A stretch of DNA of 64,000 nucleotides from Sorghum bicolor (lineage: Eukaryota; Streptophyta; Magnoliopsida; Poales; Poaceae), in contig NC_012875.2 in the NCBI RefSeq assembly GCF_000003195.3, positions 19,613,656 to 19,677,655 of the forward strand, read 5' to 3'. The translations under genes and the position numbers were made by a program. Under the pieces are notes generated by a model. That model searched no databases and had not been told where the DNA came from. It was given only the letters and a program-made list of their open reading frames with translations. The number at the start of each line of letters is the position of its first letter. Within the stretch, counting starts at the first letter, position 1. Shown piece by piece: positions 47,074-59,581 of the stretch.

Positions 47074-50000
47074 TGTCACAGAACCGACCAAATTATAAGA
47101 GTTCAAGTGCAGAAACGATCGTCAAACAATCAAGTTTCTAAACTTGAGCCCATATAATCCCGGTAGTCAATCGAAATCACGAAGGACTTCAAACCAACTC
47201 GCAACAAACCAAGATCATAATAGTTCAGCATAAACACAACGAATGTTACATAGTCATTCATTGCCGACGAAGCGGCACCACATCGGAGTCATTAAGTTAT
47301 TACAACCCAAGTTTGAAGTAGCGGAAGCAAAATAGTTACACACACTCGTTCAAAGTTCAGTTCACAAGTTTTGTTACTGCCAGAGTCTATACCATCCTTC
47401 CAAAAGCATCATAGACGAGAAGAGTAGAGAACCGTGCCCAACGGTTAGTCCTCATCCCCAGCGGGATGGAGACAGGTCTTGCAGAAACCGTCATAGAAGA
47501 TATCATCTGCAACATGTGGGAATAAACCCTGAGTACGAGGATGTACTCAGCTAGACTTACCCGTCTAGTAAAACACAACAGACACCAAGGATCATGCAAG
47601 GCTAAATTTTAAGTGGAGCTGGTTGACTCACCTTTTGCCAAAAACTTAACTTACAACTAAGTCCTTTTAAGAGCATCATATTTATTTATCATCAGCCTAC
47701 CTCTAGATTGGCACCTGTACTACAACACATCACTTGATTATTACAAACAATATTAACCATACCAAAATTCGTCATATGTTCTTCTTGCTATCATCATTAT
47801 CATGAACCGAGTTCATTAGTGAATGCTACGTTTGCCGCTGCTCTGTCAAGTTCTCACTAACCGGGAGAGACGGCGATTCGAATCGAATTCCTATCCAGCT
47901 GGAGGATTATTCCTAGCACTCACCCAGGCATCCCCTGCCGGAGAGCCAAAGGGTCACCTTTGGTACGACTCAGGAATCGCAGCTCCGATCAGCGCCGCAC
48001 TCCCAGGGCTACCACTCTGCCAGGGAGGTCAGGAATTTTAACTCACCTGCCTTTGGACTTACGCCAATGGTCCCCCGCACACCGCACTTCCTCCGGTAGT
48101 GCGCACTTTATACTTGCCGGTCTTCCGGCCTGAGTCATACTACTCGGCTTCGCGGTCGGAACGAGTTATCCGGCCAACTAAGTGTCAGGCATGCGTTCAA
48201 CATGACAAGAGGACGTACAACGATCGGTCCTTAGCTGCCACAGACGGAGTTACTACACACTTGCAAAACTCCGCCCGGCTTAAGTCAATTTAACCAGGTT
48301 CCATCCACGATAGCACATATAGACCATCGTGACCCGACACAACCCTATATCGCGCGGATGACAGAATATCACCCGACTTCTACCGATTAAAGCATAGCTA
48401 AGCTGCTACTCGAACCTAACTCTACAACCAGGGAGGGTTAGTTATCTGGACAAGGATAGAGTAGAATGCAGCAACAGTTTCATCACAACTCCTATACGTA
48501 ATGCATCAATAGATATAACGTATTAAGTAAACTTTTCGGAAATAAGGGGAGACTTAGAATGCTCCGGGGCTTGCCTTTCACAAACGATGCCGGCTCGTGA
48601 TTCGGGCACTCAACTTCTTCTTCGGGCTCCTCGAGTCCGGCTTGCTGGACCTCCACCTCCTGGCTGCCCTCCTGACCTTCGGGATTCGCTTGGAGCTCGA
48701 AGGAAACTGCCACGTCCGGTGCACCTATTGCATGCTCGATGAATGAGAAGGTGCACATGCTACAGATGAATGCTTAATAACACAAGCAACTCACTGGACA
48801 CTCATTTACGGAGCAAGAGTTATACTAACTCACATGAATAAACAAGTTAACATAACCCAAAACCTATCATGGCACTAAAGCAGCAAACGACATAAAACAA
48901 GTATGCTCAGTAAATAAATCATAATTATAGATGGACAGGTCCATCAAACATGAGTAAGGACATTCTGGAAAGCTTATGAAATTGTCTACAATTAATCTTT
49001 AATCATGACAGCAAGATTCATACATGAAACTGGTAATTTAAACAAAGTTCCAGGTTCTGTCCCAGAAAAACAGAGAACACCTATTTCTGGAACCCAGCTT
49101 GGAACATCTATAACTTTTAAACTACTTGGCCAAATGACTTCAAATTTAAACCACAGCTGGCTCTATAAGTTTAGAACAACTTTGATTTAGACAAGTTTCA
49201 CAGAAAGTCAAGTTATTATTAAGCAAAGTTAAATTGCTCACTTGCTGTCCAGAACAGCATTTAACCCTATAGTTAATTATTTAATGACATGATCAAAACA
49301 CAAACCATGCCAACCATATGACTCATGAGCACAAACATATTACAAGGTCACCAGATCATCAGTTGAAAACCCCAAAACAATTACTTAACAAGGCATTTAT
49401 TAATTAACTTTAGATAAGGCATATTTACAAGATATTAGTTAAAGTGCTCAGAAAAATCTACAAAAATTACAGAGGCACAAGTATAACATCAGATCACCAC
49501 CATAAAATTTTCAGGACCAATACACATGCCAAATTAAAGATATGCATTTAACATGTATCAAGGCATTTATTTCATAAATTCATAGACATGACTTATATAG
49601 TGTCAAACAACAGATTTCAGATTATTTATATCTTAGGAATACCATAAACAAGTTTACCACCAAAATAGAGCACCAGCATAAGCACCAATTATTTTATGTG
49701 ATTTAATTAAAGAAACAAGCCATATTTCAAACACAAATTACATATCACAACAACATTGCTCCAAAAATCATGAAATAATTATCAGAGCACCCTAATGCCA
49801 TGCAGAGACCACCATAAAATTCTCAAAGCAAACTAAGCAGTATAACAAGAGATATGCATTTATCCAAAAATAACAAGATTAAATCCTTAATAAATAATTT
49901 CTCAGAAAACATGATTCATTTTATATTTTTATTAAATACTAGCCATCTCAAGAAACACCACAAAATTTGTTTCACAATTTTTGGATCTCAGAAACAGGAG

Positions 50001-51654
50001 ATATGAATTTTGCAAGAAAGCCAAAAATCAGGATTTTGAATAAAAGAAAAGGAGGGAAAGAGAGAGTCGCTGACAGTGGGTCCCATCTGTCAGGCTCTTC
50101 TTCCTCACGGCCGAGGCGATCTTCGCCGGCGATTTCTCCGCGACGGCGAGGTCTCCGGCCAAACCCAGGGCATCAACGTGATCCCCGAACCCTAACGACT
50201 CGATTGACCCCACTTTTGCCACGGCAGAGCCACCGGAAGGGGCTCACCGTCGGCAATGGCGGCTCGGCGGAGGTGCCCGGCGTTACGCCGGAGCCCTCAG
50301 GCCGGTAGAGCGCGACCTAAGGCCTTCTACAGCACCAACGGACTACGGCGAAGCTTCCTAGGTACGCGGCTTGGCCTGGATCCCCGTGGAAAGCGCTGGC
50401 CACGAGAGCACCCAACTCCGGCGGAAGCACGGCGGCGCTGCGCACCGTGTCCGGCGACGGAGAACCCGGTAGAGCGTCCACCAGGTGGCGCAAAAGCTCG
50501 CTAAGGACCTAAGCTACCTCTAGGACCTAACCAAAGATGATGAAAAGCCTCATAGCGCTCGGCATTGAGTTCGCCGGAGAAGAAGGTCACGGCGGACCGA
50601 TTTGGGGGAAGAAGGGAATGTCGGCTCACCGGTGGGTTTCTCGGCGAGTTAGAGGGTGGAGCTTGGAGAGCGGCTCACGGCGGAGCTTTGGATGGAGTTT
50701 GGTGGACGGAGACGCAGAGAGGAGCGCACACGAGCTCGCCGGAGTGAGCTCGCGGCGGAGAGCTCGTTGCGGACGAGGTTCAGGCGAAAGAGGGCGAGGC
50801 AGAGCGAAGTGGACGCGTCCACTCGCTCGGGGCGTCGCAGTGGAGGTCATGCACGCGACGGAAGCTGACAAGCGGGGCCAAACGCGGCGTACGGGCGACA
50901 AATGGCGACGGAGCTCTGCCGGCGGTCGGCCACGTCGACGAGGTCAGGCCCGATTCAGAAGAAAGGGTACTCGTCTGACAGAGCCACTTCACCGGCAATT
51001 ATCTCCCAAACCAGAGCGAATTAGGCGATGGCGTAGTTGAAAAACTTGGAGTACTAGGCGAGATCTACAACTTTGTCAACTAGAGCAAAGGCCAGATCGG
51101 CCTGGATTGAAAGATATAGAGTTTCCAAAACCGATCGAGCAAACTGCAAAGCACCCAGGACTTAGAAAATTTTCTAAGTGTTGAAAACAGCCCCAAATCT
51201 GCCTTGTGGGCCACTTTTGAGCTATTTGTGATCATTTTCATGAGATGGCCATAAAACAACTTTTGTTCCTTATAAAATTTGCTACAACTTTGCTGTAGGA
51301 AGTTCTGACATGCAAACATTTTATGAAACACTTTTTAAAGGCCTAAGAAAAAGAGGGTCCTAGGGCCTATTTTCATAAGTATGACTTAGAAGCATATTTT
51401 GGAAAAGTGACCAACATGAACATTGTTCCCAAGATCAAGTTAAACATAGATAAACTAATTACCAAGACATTGAGCACAAACACAAGCATTGTTCACTCAA
51501 ACATAAGCATAGGAAGCCTATTTAATCAATTTAAACCACATCTTTGCAAAGAATGACATGTCTCAAGATAGATAATGATCATGGATGCTTTGAATAAATG
51601 ATGATGCTCATGCCATGCACATGCTTGATGCAACCATAACACTGGGGTGTTACA
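47074..51654 (-). repeat. Tekay-B 5' LTR
   Basis: 4581 bp, TGTAACACC...TGTGACA on the minus strand. It keeps the segment deleted from the 3' LTR, the leader donors and acceptor, and the CTATATAAG box. The GC-rich core lies at about 50060-51010. Confidence 0.92.
48546..48725 (-). other. Conserved GC-rich island in the Tekay-B 5' LTR
   Basis: Counterpart of 9055-9233. The few differences from Tekay-A inside the frame are mostly silent (AAC/AAT, GCG/GCA, TTC/TTT), while the sequence on either side differs more. A further copy is in the 3' LTR at about 37294-37473. Confidence 0.35.
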
Positions 51655-51659
51655 TGTGA
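51655..51659. repeat. Right target-site duplication TGTGA of Tekay-B
   Basis: Pairs with 36048-36052. Confidence 0.93.
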
Positions 51660-52277
51660 TGCACATACAAATGCAACATACAAGTTTATGAGCTTGCTCC
51701 CCTTACTTGTGTGCTTCAAAATTTTAATTGATCCCCTTCCTTTATCATGTTACCTTCTTTTCTTTTGTCATGTTACTCCCCTATCTTTAATCTTGGGAAT
51801 TTCTCTCCCCCTTTGTCATCAAAGACCACAAAAGGTGAGCTCAAATTTTAGAAAGGTTAGTGTGAAACCATGTGAAGTGAGATCATTTTCCCAAATTGGT
51901 CCAATCTAGATTACTTGCCTAAGATATTTAACTCGGTTTGATCCAAGGACAATCTTCTTCACACCTCCAAATAAGGGTTATCTTGTACCATGTTGAGTTA
52001 AACACTTATAGCTCATATTCTAGATCAAACACTTGGATTTGTAAGCCCACAAACATGTCATATGCTACCACTAGATCAAGTCAATCATAGAAGCAATAGT
52101 GGTACCATACAAGCATCAAAGTCATTTGATTTTCATGAATGAGCCTAAGACATGTAAAGGAATGACTAGATGCACTAAGCAAGTCCTTAGCACAGGATGA
52201 ATGACATGTCAAACAATTTTACCTTGCTTTGCTCGAAGGAGAGGCATGTCATAAAGTGGGGTGCATCAACACATATT
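51660..52277 (-). other. Unit 3 3' untranslated region, second part
   Basis: Continuation of 35522-36052 beyond Tekay-B, up to the pol stop. No supportable ORF. Confidence 0.87.
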
Positions 52278-55200
52278 TCAGAAGTCAAGTATGTTCAATT
52301 CATTCCTTAGCTTGCAAAACCTCTTCTCATCAAGTGGCTTGGTGAATATATCGGCAAGTTGATCATCGGTGCCTATACTCTCAATGCAAATGTCCCCTTT
52401 TTGTTGGTGATCTCTTATGAAGTGATGGCGGACATCTATGTGCTTTGTTCTTGAGTGTTGGACCGGATTGTTGGTGAGTTTCACGGCACTTTCATTGTCA
52501 CATAGCAATGGCACTTCTTTGAAATTGATTCCAAAATCTTTCAATGTTGCCTTCATCCATAGGATTTGTGCACAACAACTACCGGCTGCAATGTATTCCG
52601 CTTCGGCGGTTGATAGTGCAACACTATTTTGCTTCTTGGATGACCATGAGACAAGTGATCTACCCAATAGTTGACATGTGCCCGATGTGCTTCTTCTCTC
52701 AACTTTGCATCCCGCATAGTCCGAGTCGGAATATCCAACAAGTTCAAACTTTGCTCCTTTGGAATACCACAAACCAACATTTTGTGTATGCTTCAAGTAC
52801 CTCAATATTCTCTTTGTTGCTTTCAAATGACTTTCTCTTGGTGAGGCTTGGAATCTTGCACACATGCATACACTAAACATGACATCCGGTCTTGATGCGG
52901 TCACATAGAGTAGGCTTCCAATCATAGACCGATACAACTTTTGATCCACCATATTTCCACTTGTGTCACTATCTAGGCTTCCATTTGTTCCCATTGGAGT
53001 GCTAATTGACTTTGCATCATCCATTCCAAACTTCTTGAGCATGTCTTTTATGTACTTGCCTTGACTCACAAATGTGCCATTCTTTAATTGCTTGATTTGA
53101 AGATCAAGGAAGTAGCTAAGCTCTCCAATCATTGACATCTCAAACTCATTAGCCATCATGTTGCCAAACTCCTCACAAAATTCTTGATTGGTTGATCCAA
53201 ATATGATATCATCAACATAGATTTGCAACACAAACAAGTCTTTGCCAATCTTCTTGGTGAAGAGAGTGGTGTCAACCTTGCCCATCTTGAAACCTTTAGA
53301 GAGTAAGAAATCTCTCAATCTCTCATACCATGCTCTTGGTGCTTGCTTCAAACCATACAATGCCTTTCTTAGCTTGTAAACATGGTTGGGTTTCTTGTCA
53401 TCTTCAAAACCGGGAGGTTGCTCAACATAGACTTCTTCATTGATATAGCCATTGAGAAATGCACTCTTCACATCCATTTGATATAGCTTGATATTATGAG
53501 CACAAGCATAGGCTAACAAGATCCTAATTGCTTCCAATCTTGCAACCGGGGCATATGTTTCACCAAAGTCAAGACCTTCAACTTGAGTATAGCCTTGTCC
53601 TACCAATCTTGCTTTGTTCCTTACAACTATCCCATCTTGATCTTGTTTGTTGCGAAAGACCCATCTAGTACCAATGACATTGTGATCACTAGGCCTCTCA
53701 ACTAATTCCCATACTTAATTTCTCTTGAAATTGTTAAGCTCTTCATGCATAGCATTGACCCAATCAACATCTCTTAATGCTTCATCAATCTTCTTTGGCT
53801 CAATGTGAGACACAAAGGAGAAATGCTCACAAAATGATGCTAGTCTTGATCTAGTTTGCACTCCTCTTTGAATGTCACCTATGATATGATCCAATGGATG
53901 ATCTCTTGCAATATTTGTTGGTTGGAGTATTTGCACTTGATTGCTTGCACTTGGTTGATCATGAGATGATGTACTAGCTTGTTGATCTTGCACTTGAGTA
54001 CCACTTGTATTAGCTTGATTTTGATCATGAGAACCACTAGCTTGCGCATTAGAGGTAGGAATCACTTGATCTTTGTCATCTTCAACATCAATCACCTCTC
54101 TAGGCCTTAAATCACCAATGTCCATATTCTTCATTGCATCAGCCAATTGAGTGCCTCTCACATCATCTAGATTCTCATCTTCCTCTTGAGAGCCATTGGT
54201 TTCATCAAACTCAACATCATGCACCTCCTCAAGAGTACCACTAGCCAAATTCCAAACTCTATAAGCTTTGCTAGTAGTGGAGTAACCAAGCAAGAAGCCT
54301 TCATCACATTTCTTTTCAAATTTACTCAATCTAGTGCCTTTCTTCAATATGTAGCATTTGCAACCAAAAACCCGAAAGTATGCAATGTTGGGCTTTCTTC
54401 CATTCAAGAGCTCATATGGAGTCTTCTCCATCATTGGGTGACAATAGAGTTGGTTGCTATAGTAGCAAGCCATGTTGATTGCTTCGGCCCAAAAGGAATG
54501 ACTCACATTGTATTCACTCAACATTGATCTTGCCATGTCAATCAAGGTTCTATTCGTTCTTTCAACAAGACCATTTGATTGTGGAGTGTACTTGGCCGAG
54601 AATTGATTCCTAATGCCAAACTCATCACAAAGCTCATCAACTCTTGTATTCTTGAATTCACTTCCATTGTCACTTCTCACTTTCTTGATGGTTGTTTCAA
54701 ACTCATTGTGTATTCTCTTGACAAATGATTTGAAGGTTGCAAAAGCATCACTCTTGTCACTAAGAAAGAATACCCATGTATATCTTGTGAAATCATCCAC
54801 TATCACAAATCCATATTTATTTCCACCAATGCTTGTGTATGTGGTTGGTCCAAATAAGTCCATGTGCAACAACTCAAATGCTTTGCATGTACTCATGATG
54901 CTCTTCTTTGGATGAGTGTTGCCAACTTGTTTTCCGGCTTGACAAGCACTACAAAGCTTGTCTTTCTCAAATGTGACATCTTTCAAGCCTCTAACAAGAT
55001 CATGCTTGACTAACTTGTTTAATTGTTTCATTCCTACATGACCAAGCCTTCTATGCCATAACCAACCCATGCTAGATTTAGTGAGAAAGCATATTGATAA
55101 TTGACTTTCACTAGCATTGAAATCAACCAAGTATAGATTCTCATATCTAAAGCCTTTGAATATCAAGTTAGAGCCATCTACACTTATGATCTCTACATCA

Positions 55201-55487
55201 TCAACTCCAAATATGCATTTGAAACCAAGATCACAAAGTTGAGCCACGGATAGTAAGTTGAAGTTCAAGCTTTCTACTAGTAGCACATTTGAAATGCTTA
55301 AGTCATTGGATATAGCAATTTTACCAAGCCCTTTGACCTTGCCTTTGCCATTGTCACCAAAAGTGATACTATCAACACCATTGTCATCATTTGGATTGAT
55401 TGAATTGAACATTCTTGCATCACCGGTCATGTGTTGTGTGCACCCACTATCAAGCACCCAATGCCTTCCTCCAGCTTTATAGTTTAC
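52278..55487 (-). pseudogene. pol: Copia unit 3 pol with a premature stop
   Basis: Same protein as the unit 2 pol. One CAA to TAA change (53717-53715), at the start of the RT domain (LNNFKRNQ), separates a protease/integrase part from an RT/RNase H part that is itself open to the normal end. A 6-bp in-frame deletion removes one KV pair from [15 protein letters not shown] and RNase H AEAEY are intact; an integrase lysine in GLVERKN reads threonine. The protease follows a GTG codon as HWVLDSG. Confidence 0.92.
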
Positions 55488-55502
55488 CTACAAAACAAAT
55501 CA
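55488..55502 (-). promoter_or_regulatory. Gag/pol junction of unit 3 with two in-frame stops
   Basis: TGA TTT GTT TTG TAG, identical to units 1 and 2. Confidence 0.5.
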
Positions 55503-57584
55503 ATGTTTCTTAGGTACCCATACTTGTTTGGGTCCTTGGAGGTTAGTGACTAAGCTTTTTGGTACCCAAATGGCCTTCTTCTTTGGACCCACAATTGGTG
55601 TACCAACAAACTTAGCATGCACACCCTTCTCACCCTTGGTAAGCACATAACAAGAATCAAAAGGAATATAAGGTACATTAGCAATTTTCTTGTTCTTGTT
55701 AATTTTGTTGCAATTAAGCTCTAGGTGCCCAACTTGCTTGCATTTGTTGCAATACCGACCATTGCTCTTCACAAAGCTAGGCTTGTGAGTTGCAAAGGCT
55801 TTCTTGCCCTTCTTGGGGGTATAGCCTAATCCCTCTTTGTTGAGAGAAAACCTTTGGCTACCCAAGCACTTTAGCAAGCGGGCCTCACCACCATAGGCCT
55901 TGCCTAGGGCGTGAGTGAGCTCATCCACCTCTCTCTTGAGAGTCTCATTCTCAACCTTTAGTGAAGCATCACAAGTGACACTAACACTAGAAGTAGAGGT
56001 AGAGTTGGTGGTGGTGGATGAAGACCTACAAGAAGAGTTAGTGGCAACAACAATAGGTAGGTTGGGTGATTCTTTAATTAAGTCACATGTTGTGCCCACA
56101 TCACATGATATGACAACCTTTTCCTTGTTCTCTTCTAATAACAAGGAGTGAGCTTTTTCAAGCTTGGTGTGAGCTTTGCCAAGCTTTTCATGGGCTTCCA
56201 CTAGCCTCTCATGATTAGCATTGAGCTCATCAAAGGATTGCTCAAGAGCTTTTAACTTCTTGGTCAATTCTTTGCACTTCTTGTTTTTAGATTGAATAAG
56301 TGAATCGGCTTGTTCTAGCATGCCCATGAGTTGTTCATTAGTGAATTCATTTTCATCATCATTATCACTATCATGTTAATTTTCACTTTCACTTTCACTC
56401 TCATCATATTGTACCTTGTGGCCCTTGGCCATGAAGCATGAAGGAGTGTCGAAGAGTGATGGCTTGTTGTTGATAGCAATGCTAGCAAGTGCCTTTTTCT
56501 TGGATGCTTTGTCATCATCACTTGAATCATCATCCGAAGAGGCATCACTATCCCATGTCACAACATAGGATCCACCCTTCTTCTTCCTTTTGAAAACCAT
56601 CTTCTTCTCCTTCTTTTCTTTCTTCTCCTTCTTGTTCTTCTTGTCATGCTCATCATTGTCACTATTGTAAGGACAATCTGCCACAATATGATCGGGGCTT
56701 TTACACAAGTAGCATAGCCTCACATGCTCCTTGTTCTTGAAGTGATCTCTTCTCTTTCTTGTGTGATAGCCTTTTTTCTTCATCATCTTGCCAAACTTGC
56801 AGACAAAGAGTGCTAGTGCTTCATCATCACTATCATCATTGGAGCACTCCTCATCACTTGATTCTTCTTTCTTGGCCTTGCCCTTGTTCTTGCTCTTGGA
56901 TGAAGAGCTAGCTTTGAATGCTACACTTTTCTTCTTCTTATCATCATCATCCTTCTTCATGACCTCATCATCATCATTGTCATTGTATTGATCTTCGGTC
57001 ATGACATCTCCAAGTACCTCATTGGGAGATACACCCGTCAATCCACCTCTAAAGATGATTGTTCTCAATGTCTTGAACCTCTTGGGTAAGCACATCAAGA
57101 ACTTGTGAATGAAGTCCTCATCTTTCACTTTCTCACCAAGGCCCTTGAGATCATTGATGATGACTTGGAGCCTATAGAACATCTCCGGGATTGACTCATC
57201 ATCCTTCATCTTGAAGTTTGAAAGCTTGTCCTTGAGCATGTACAACTTGGCACTTTTTACCGTTGTAGTGCCCTCAAATGTTTCTTCAAGCCTTCTCCAC
57301 ACTTCACTAGCCTTCTCAAGATCTTTGACTTGCTCAAACACCTTTGAATCAATGCCATTGTATATTGTGTTGAGAGCCATAGTATTGCATTGCTTGTTTG
57401 CTCTCTCATTGTCGGTGGGGTTAGCGGGGTCAAGGATCACAAAGTCATTCTCCGTGACTTCCCACACTCTATCATTGATTGATCCAAGGTACATCTTAAT
57501 TTTTCTCTTCCAATAGTCAAAGGAACTTGGGCCATCAAAGAATGGTGGTTTGCCCCCAACATGGTTGAACACTATTTGAGCCAT
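55500..57584 (-). pseudogene. gag: Copia unit 3 gag with a premature stop
   Basis: Full 695-codon length as in unit 1 but with GAA to TAA at 56378-56376 (codon 403), in the acidic region between the two zinc knuckles. The frame is open on both sides. The first knuckle reads CYLCKSPDH, keeping all zinc ligands. The N-terminal half could still give a 402-residue fragment with the gag domain. Confidence 0.92.
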
Positions 57585-57644
57585 AATTTGAGCACCGAGG
57601 TTGTTAAGCCTTCACAAAATGGTGACCACGGCTCTGATACCACT
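57585..57644 (-). other. Unit 3 primer-binding site and leader
   Basis: Minus strand TGGTATCAGAGCCGTGG at 57642-57626, as in unit 2. Confidence 0.87.
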
Positions 57645-58513
57645 TGAAAGGTCCTAATATGGCTAGAGGGGGGGTGAATAGCCTATTTAAAAATTCTACA
57701 AGAACACTAGAGCAAGAGGTTAGTAAATAACAAAGCGAAGCTTTTTGCTCTAGCTCTAAAGGGGTGTTTGCAAGCCACCTATCCAACAATTCTAGTTGAT
57801 ATAATCACTAGGCACACAAGAGCTAGGTCACTACTTACACTAGAAAGCTACCTAAAGTTTCTATACAAGTAAGAAAGCTACTCTAGTTTGCGGGAATGTA
57901 AAAAGATGGTTTGAACTTTATACCGCCGCGTAGAGGGGATGAACCAATCAATAATATGAAGTCCAATCACTGGGAGAAATCCAATGAACAATCACAAAGG
58001 TGACACACAATTTTTCTCCCGAGGTTCACGTGCTTGCCGGCACGCTACGTCCCCGTTGTGTCGACCAACACTTGGTGGTTCGGTGGCTAAGAGGTGTAGC
58101 ACGAACCTCGTCCTCACTAGGACACCACAAGAACCTACCCACAAGGGAGGTAACTCAATGACACGAGCACTTTACTAGAGTTACCTTTCGGCTCTCCGCT
58201 GGGGAAAGGTACAAGACCCCTCACAATCGCCGGGAGATGGCCACAAACAATCACCAACTCGTGCCAATCCTCCTCCGCTGCTCCAAGCCGTCTAGGTGGC
58301 GGCAACCACCAAGAGTAACAAGAAAACCGCAGCTAGAACGATCCCCAAGTGCCACTAGATGCAATCACTCAAGCAAATGCACTTGGAATCACTCCCAATC
58401 TCACAAAGATGTTTAATCTATGAAGGAGATGAGTGGGAGGTGTTTGCTTAGGCTCATAAGGATGTCAAGTATGTTAGAATGCCAAGAGGGTACGCCCTAA
58501 GCCAGCCAAACAC

Positions 58514-58522
58514 ATATTTATA
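58514..58522 (-). promoter_or_regulatory. TATA box of copia LTR4
   Basis: Minus strand GCTATAAATATG, promoter position for unit 3 and for any transcript of the whole trimer. Confidence 0.6.
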
Positions 58523-58574
58523 GCCTCTCAAGCAAATAGAGCCATTGGCTCTTTCACCGGGCAAAACACGTTGT

Positions 58575-58971
58575 CACCGGACGCTCTTAAAGGGGCACCG
58601 GACGCTCAACACCAGCGTCCGGTGCTCCAACGTCAGCCGTGTGTCAGAGTCTAATGGTAACCTGCAGAGCACTGGACGCTGAGCAGGTTTGCACCGGACC
58701 CAACCGGTGCACACCGGACCCATGCGCAGAGAGCTCCGCAAACTCGCAGGGTCACCGGACGCAAGCCACCGGACGCACCCTGAGCGTCCGGTGCTCACCG
58801 GACTCACACCCAGAGAGGGTTGCAAAACGCGCGGACACCAGACTCAAACCACCGGACGCTCCAGCTTGCGTCCAGTGCCTAGCGTCCGGTGCCTAACCCT
58901 AGCTAAGCCAGGCAGCCTACACACCGGACGCTCAGACACAGCGTCCGGTGCCTCTGAGCCAGCGTCCGGTG
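58575..58971. repeat. CCGGAC-motif cluster of LTR4
   Basis: Full-length cluster, with several motifs altered at CG sites (for example ACTGGACGC, GTCCAGTG). Confidence 0.7.
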
Positions 58972-59576
58972 AGTGTTTTCTCAGCGAGAAACACTCCCGC
59001 GACTTCACCAATTTTCCCACCGGCGCAATAGAAATATGCACTTAATTTTCTCGAAAAGCGCCGAATCCCGCCGAGGAACCCATCCTCTCTCTACTCTTCA
59101 AACTCCACCTCCTTCTCAAAGTGTGCCAACACCACAACGTGTGTACCAACAAGTGCACGTGTGTTAGCATTTTCACAAACATTTTCTTCGAAGGAGTTAA
59201 GTTAGCTTACTAGGTTCTAAATGCATGCACATGAATAATGACACCTAGTGGCACTTGATAACCGCTTAGCCAAAGAATTCCCCTCTTTATAGTACGGCTA
59301 TCTATCCTAAATGTGATCACACCCTCTATGGTGTCTTGATCACTAAAACCAAAACCCTAAGCAATACCTTTGCCTTGATCTCCATAGGGTTTTGTTTTTC
59401 TCTTTCTTATTTTCCAAGTTGAGCACTTGATCATCTTGTGGTCATCACCATCATCACCACGATCATCACTTGCTCCATCACTTGGCATATACCAACCTCA
59501 TTATGTCTACACACACTTAGCATAGAGGTTAGTACTAGGGTTTCATCAATTATCCAAAACCAAACTAGGGCTTTCA

Positions 59577-59581
59577 GAACT
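59577..59581. repeat. Right target-site duplication GAACT of the copia trimer
   Basis: Pairs with 1019-1023. Confidence 0.93.

Larger units (their letters stand above)
36053..51654 (-). mobile_element. Tekay-B: complete Ty3/gypsy chromovirus inside copia unit 3
   Basis: 15,602 bp on the minus strand: 5' LTR 47074-51654, primer site 47057-47071, extra ORF 46253-45168, gag-pol 44811-40447, polypurine tract 40416-40404, 3' LTR 36053-40403. Same organisation and family as Tekay-A, but its LTR core (about 38815-39790) is a different, highly diverged GC-rich sequence, so the two belong to distinct sublineages. It lies in the same sense as its copia host. Confidence 0.93.
1024..59576 (-). mobile_element. 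Head-to-tail trimer of a SIRE/Opie-type Ty1/copia retrotransposon, with two nested Tekay insertions
   Basis: Four LTRs of about 1.93 kb alternate with three internal regions, all reading on the minus strand. Each LTR starts TGAAAG and ends CTTTCA. The internal-facing side of each unit carries a tRNA-iMet-type primer site and a CCAAAAAGGGGGAGAT polypurine tract. Only the outermost LTRs are flanked by a target duplication. Subtracting Tekay-A (6266-21943) and Tekay-B (36053-51654) leaves about 27.3 kb of copia. The gene order gag-PR-IN-RT-RH is that of copia; the large gag with two CCHC knuckles and the RT sequence place it with SIRE/Maximus/Opie. No env-like ORF follows pol. Confidence 0.92.
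57645..59576 (-). repeat. Copia LTR4 (5' LTR of unit 3, outer end of the trimer)
   Basis: 1932 bp, ending CTTTCA against the right GAACT duplication. It shares with LTR1, against LTR2 and LTR3, variants such as CCACAAAC, GTCAGAGTC, CTGCAGAG, GCATGCACATG and GCGCC before AATCCCG. That is what is expected if LTR1 and LTR4 were made together as the ends of one DNA molecule. Confidence 0.93.
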
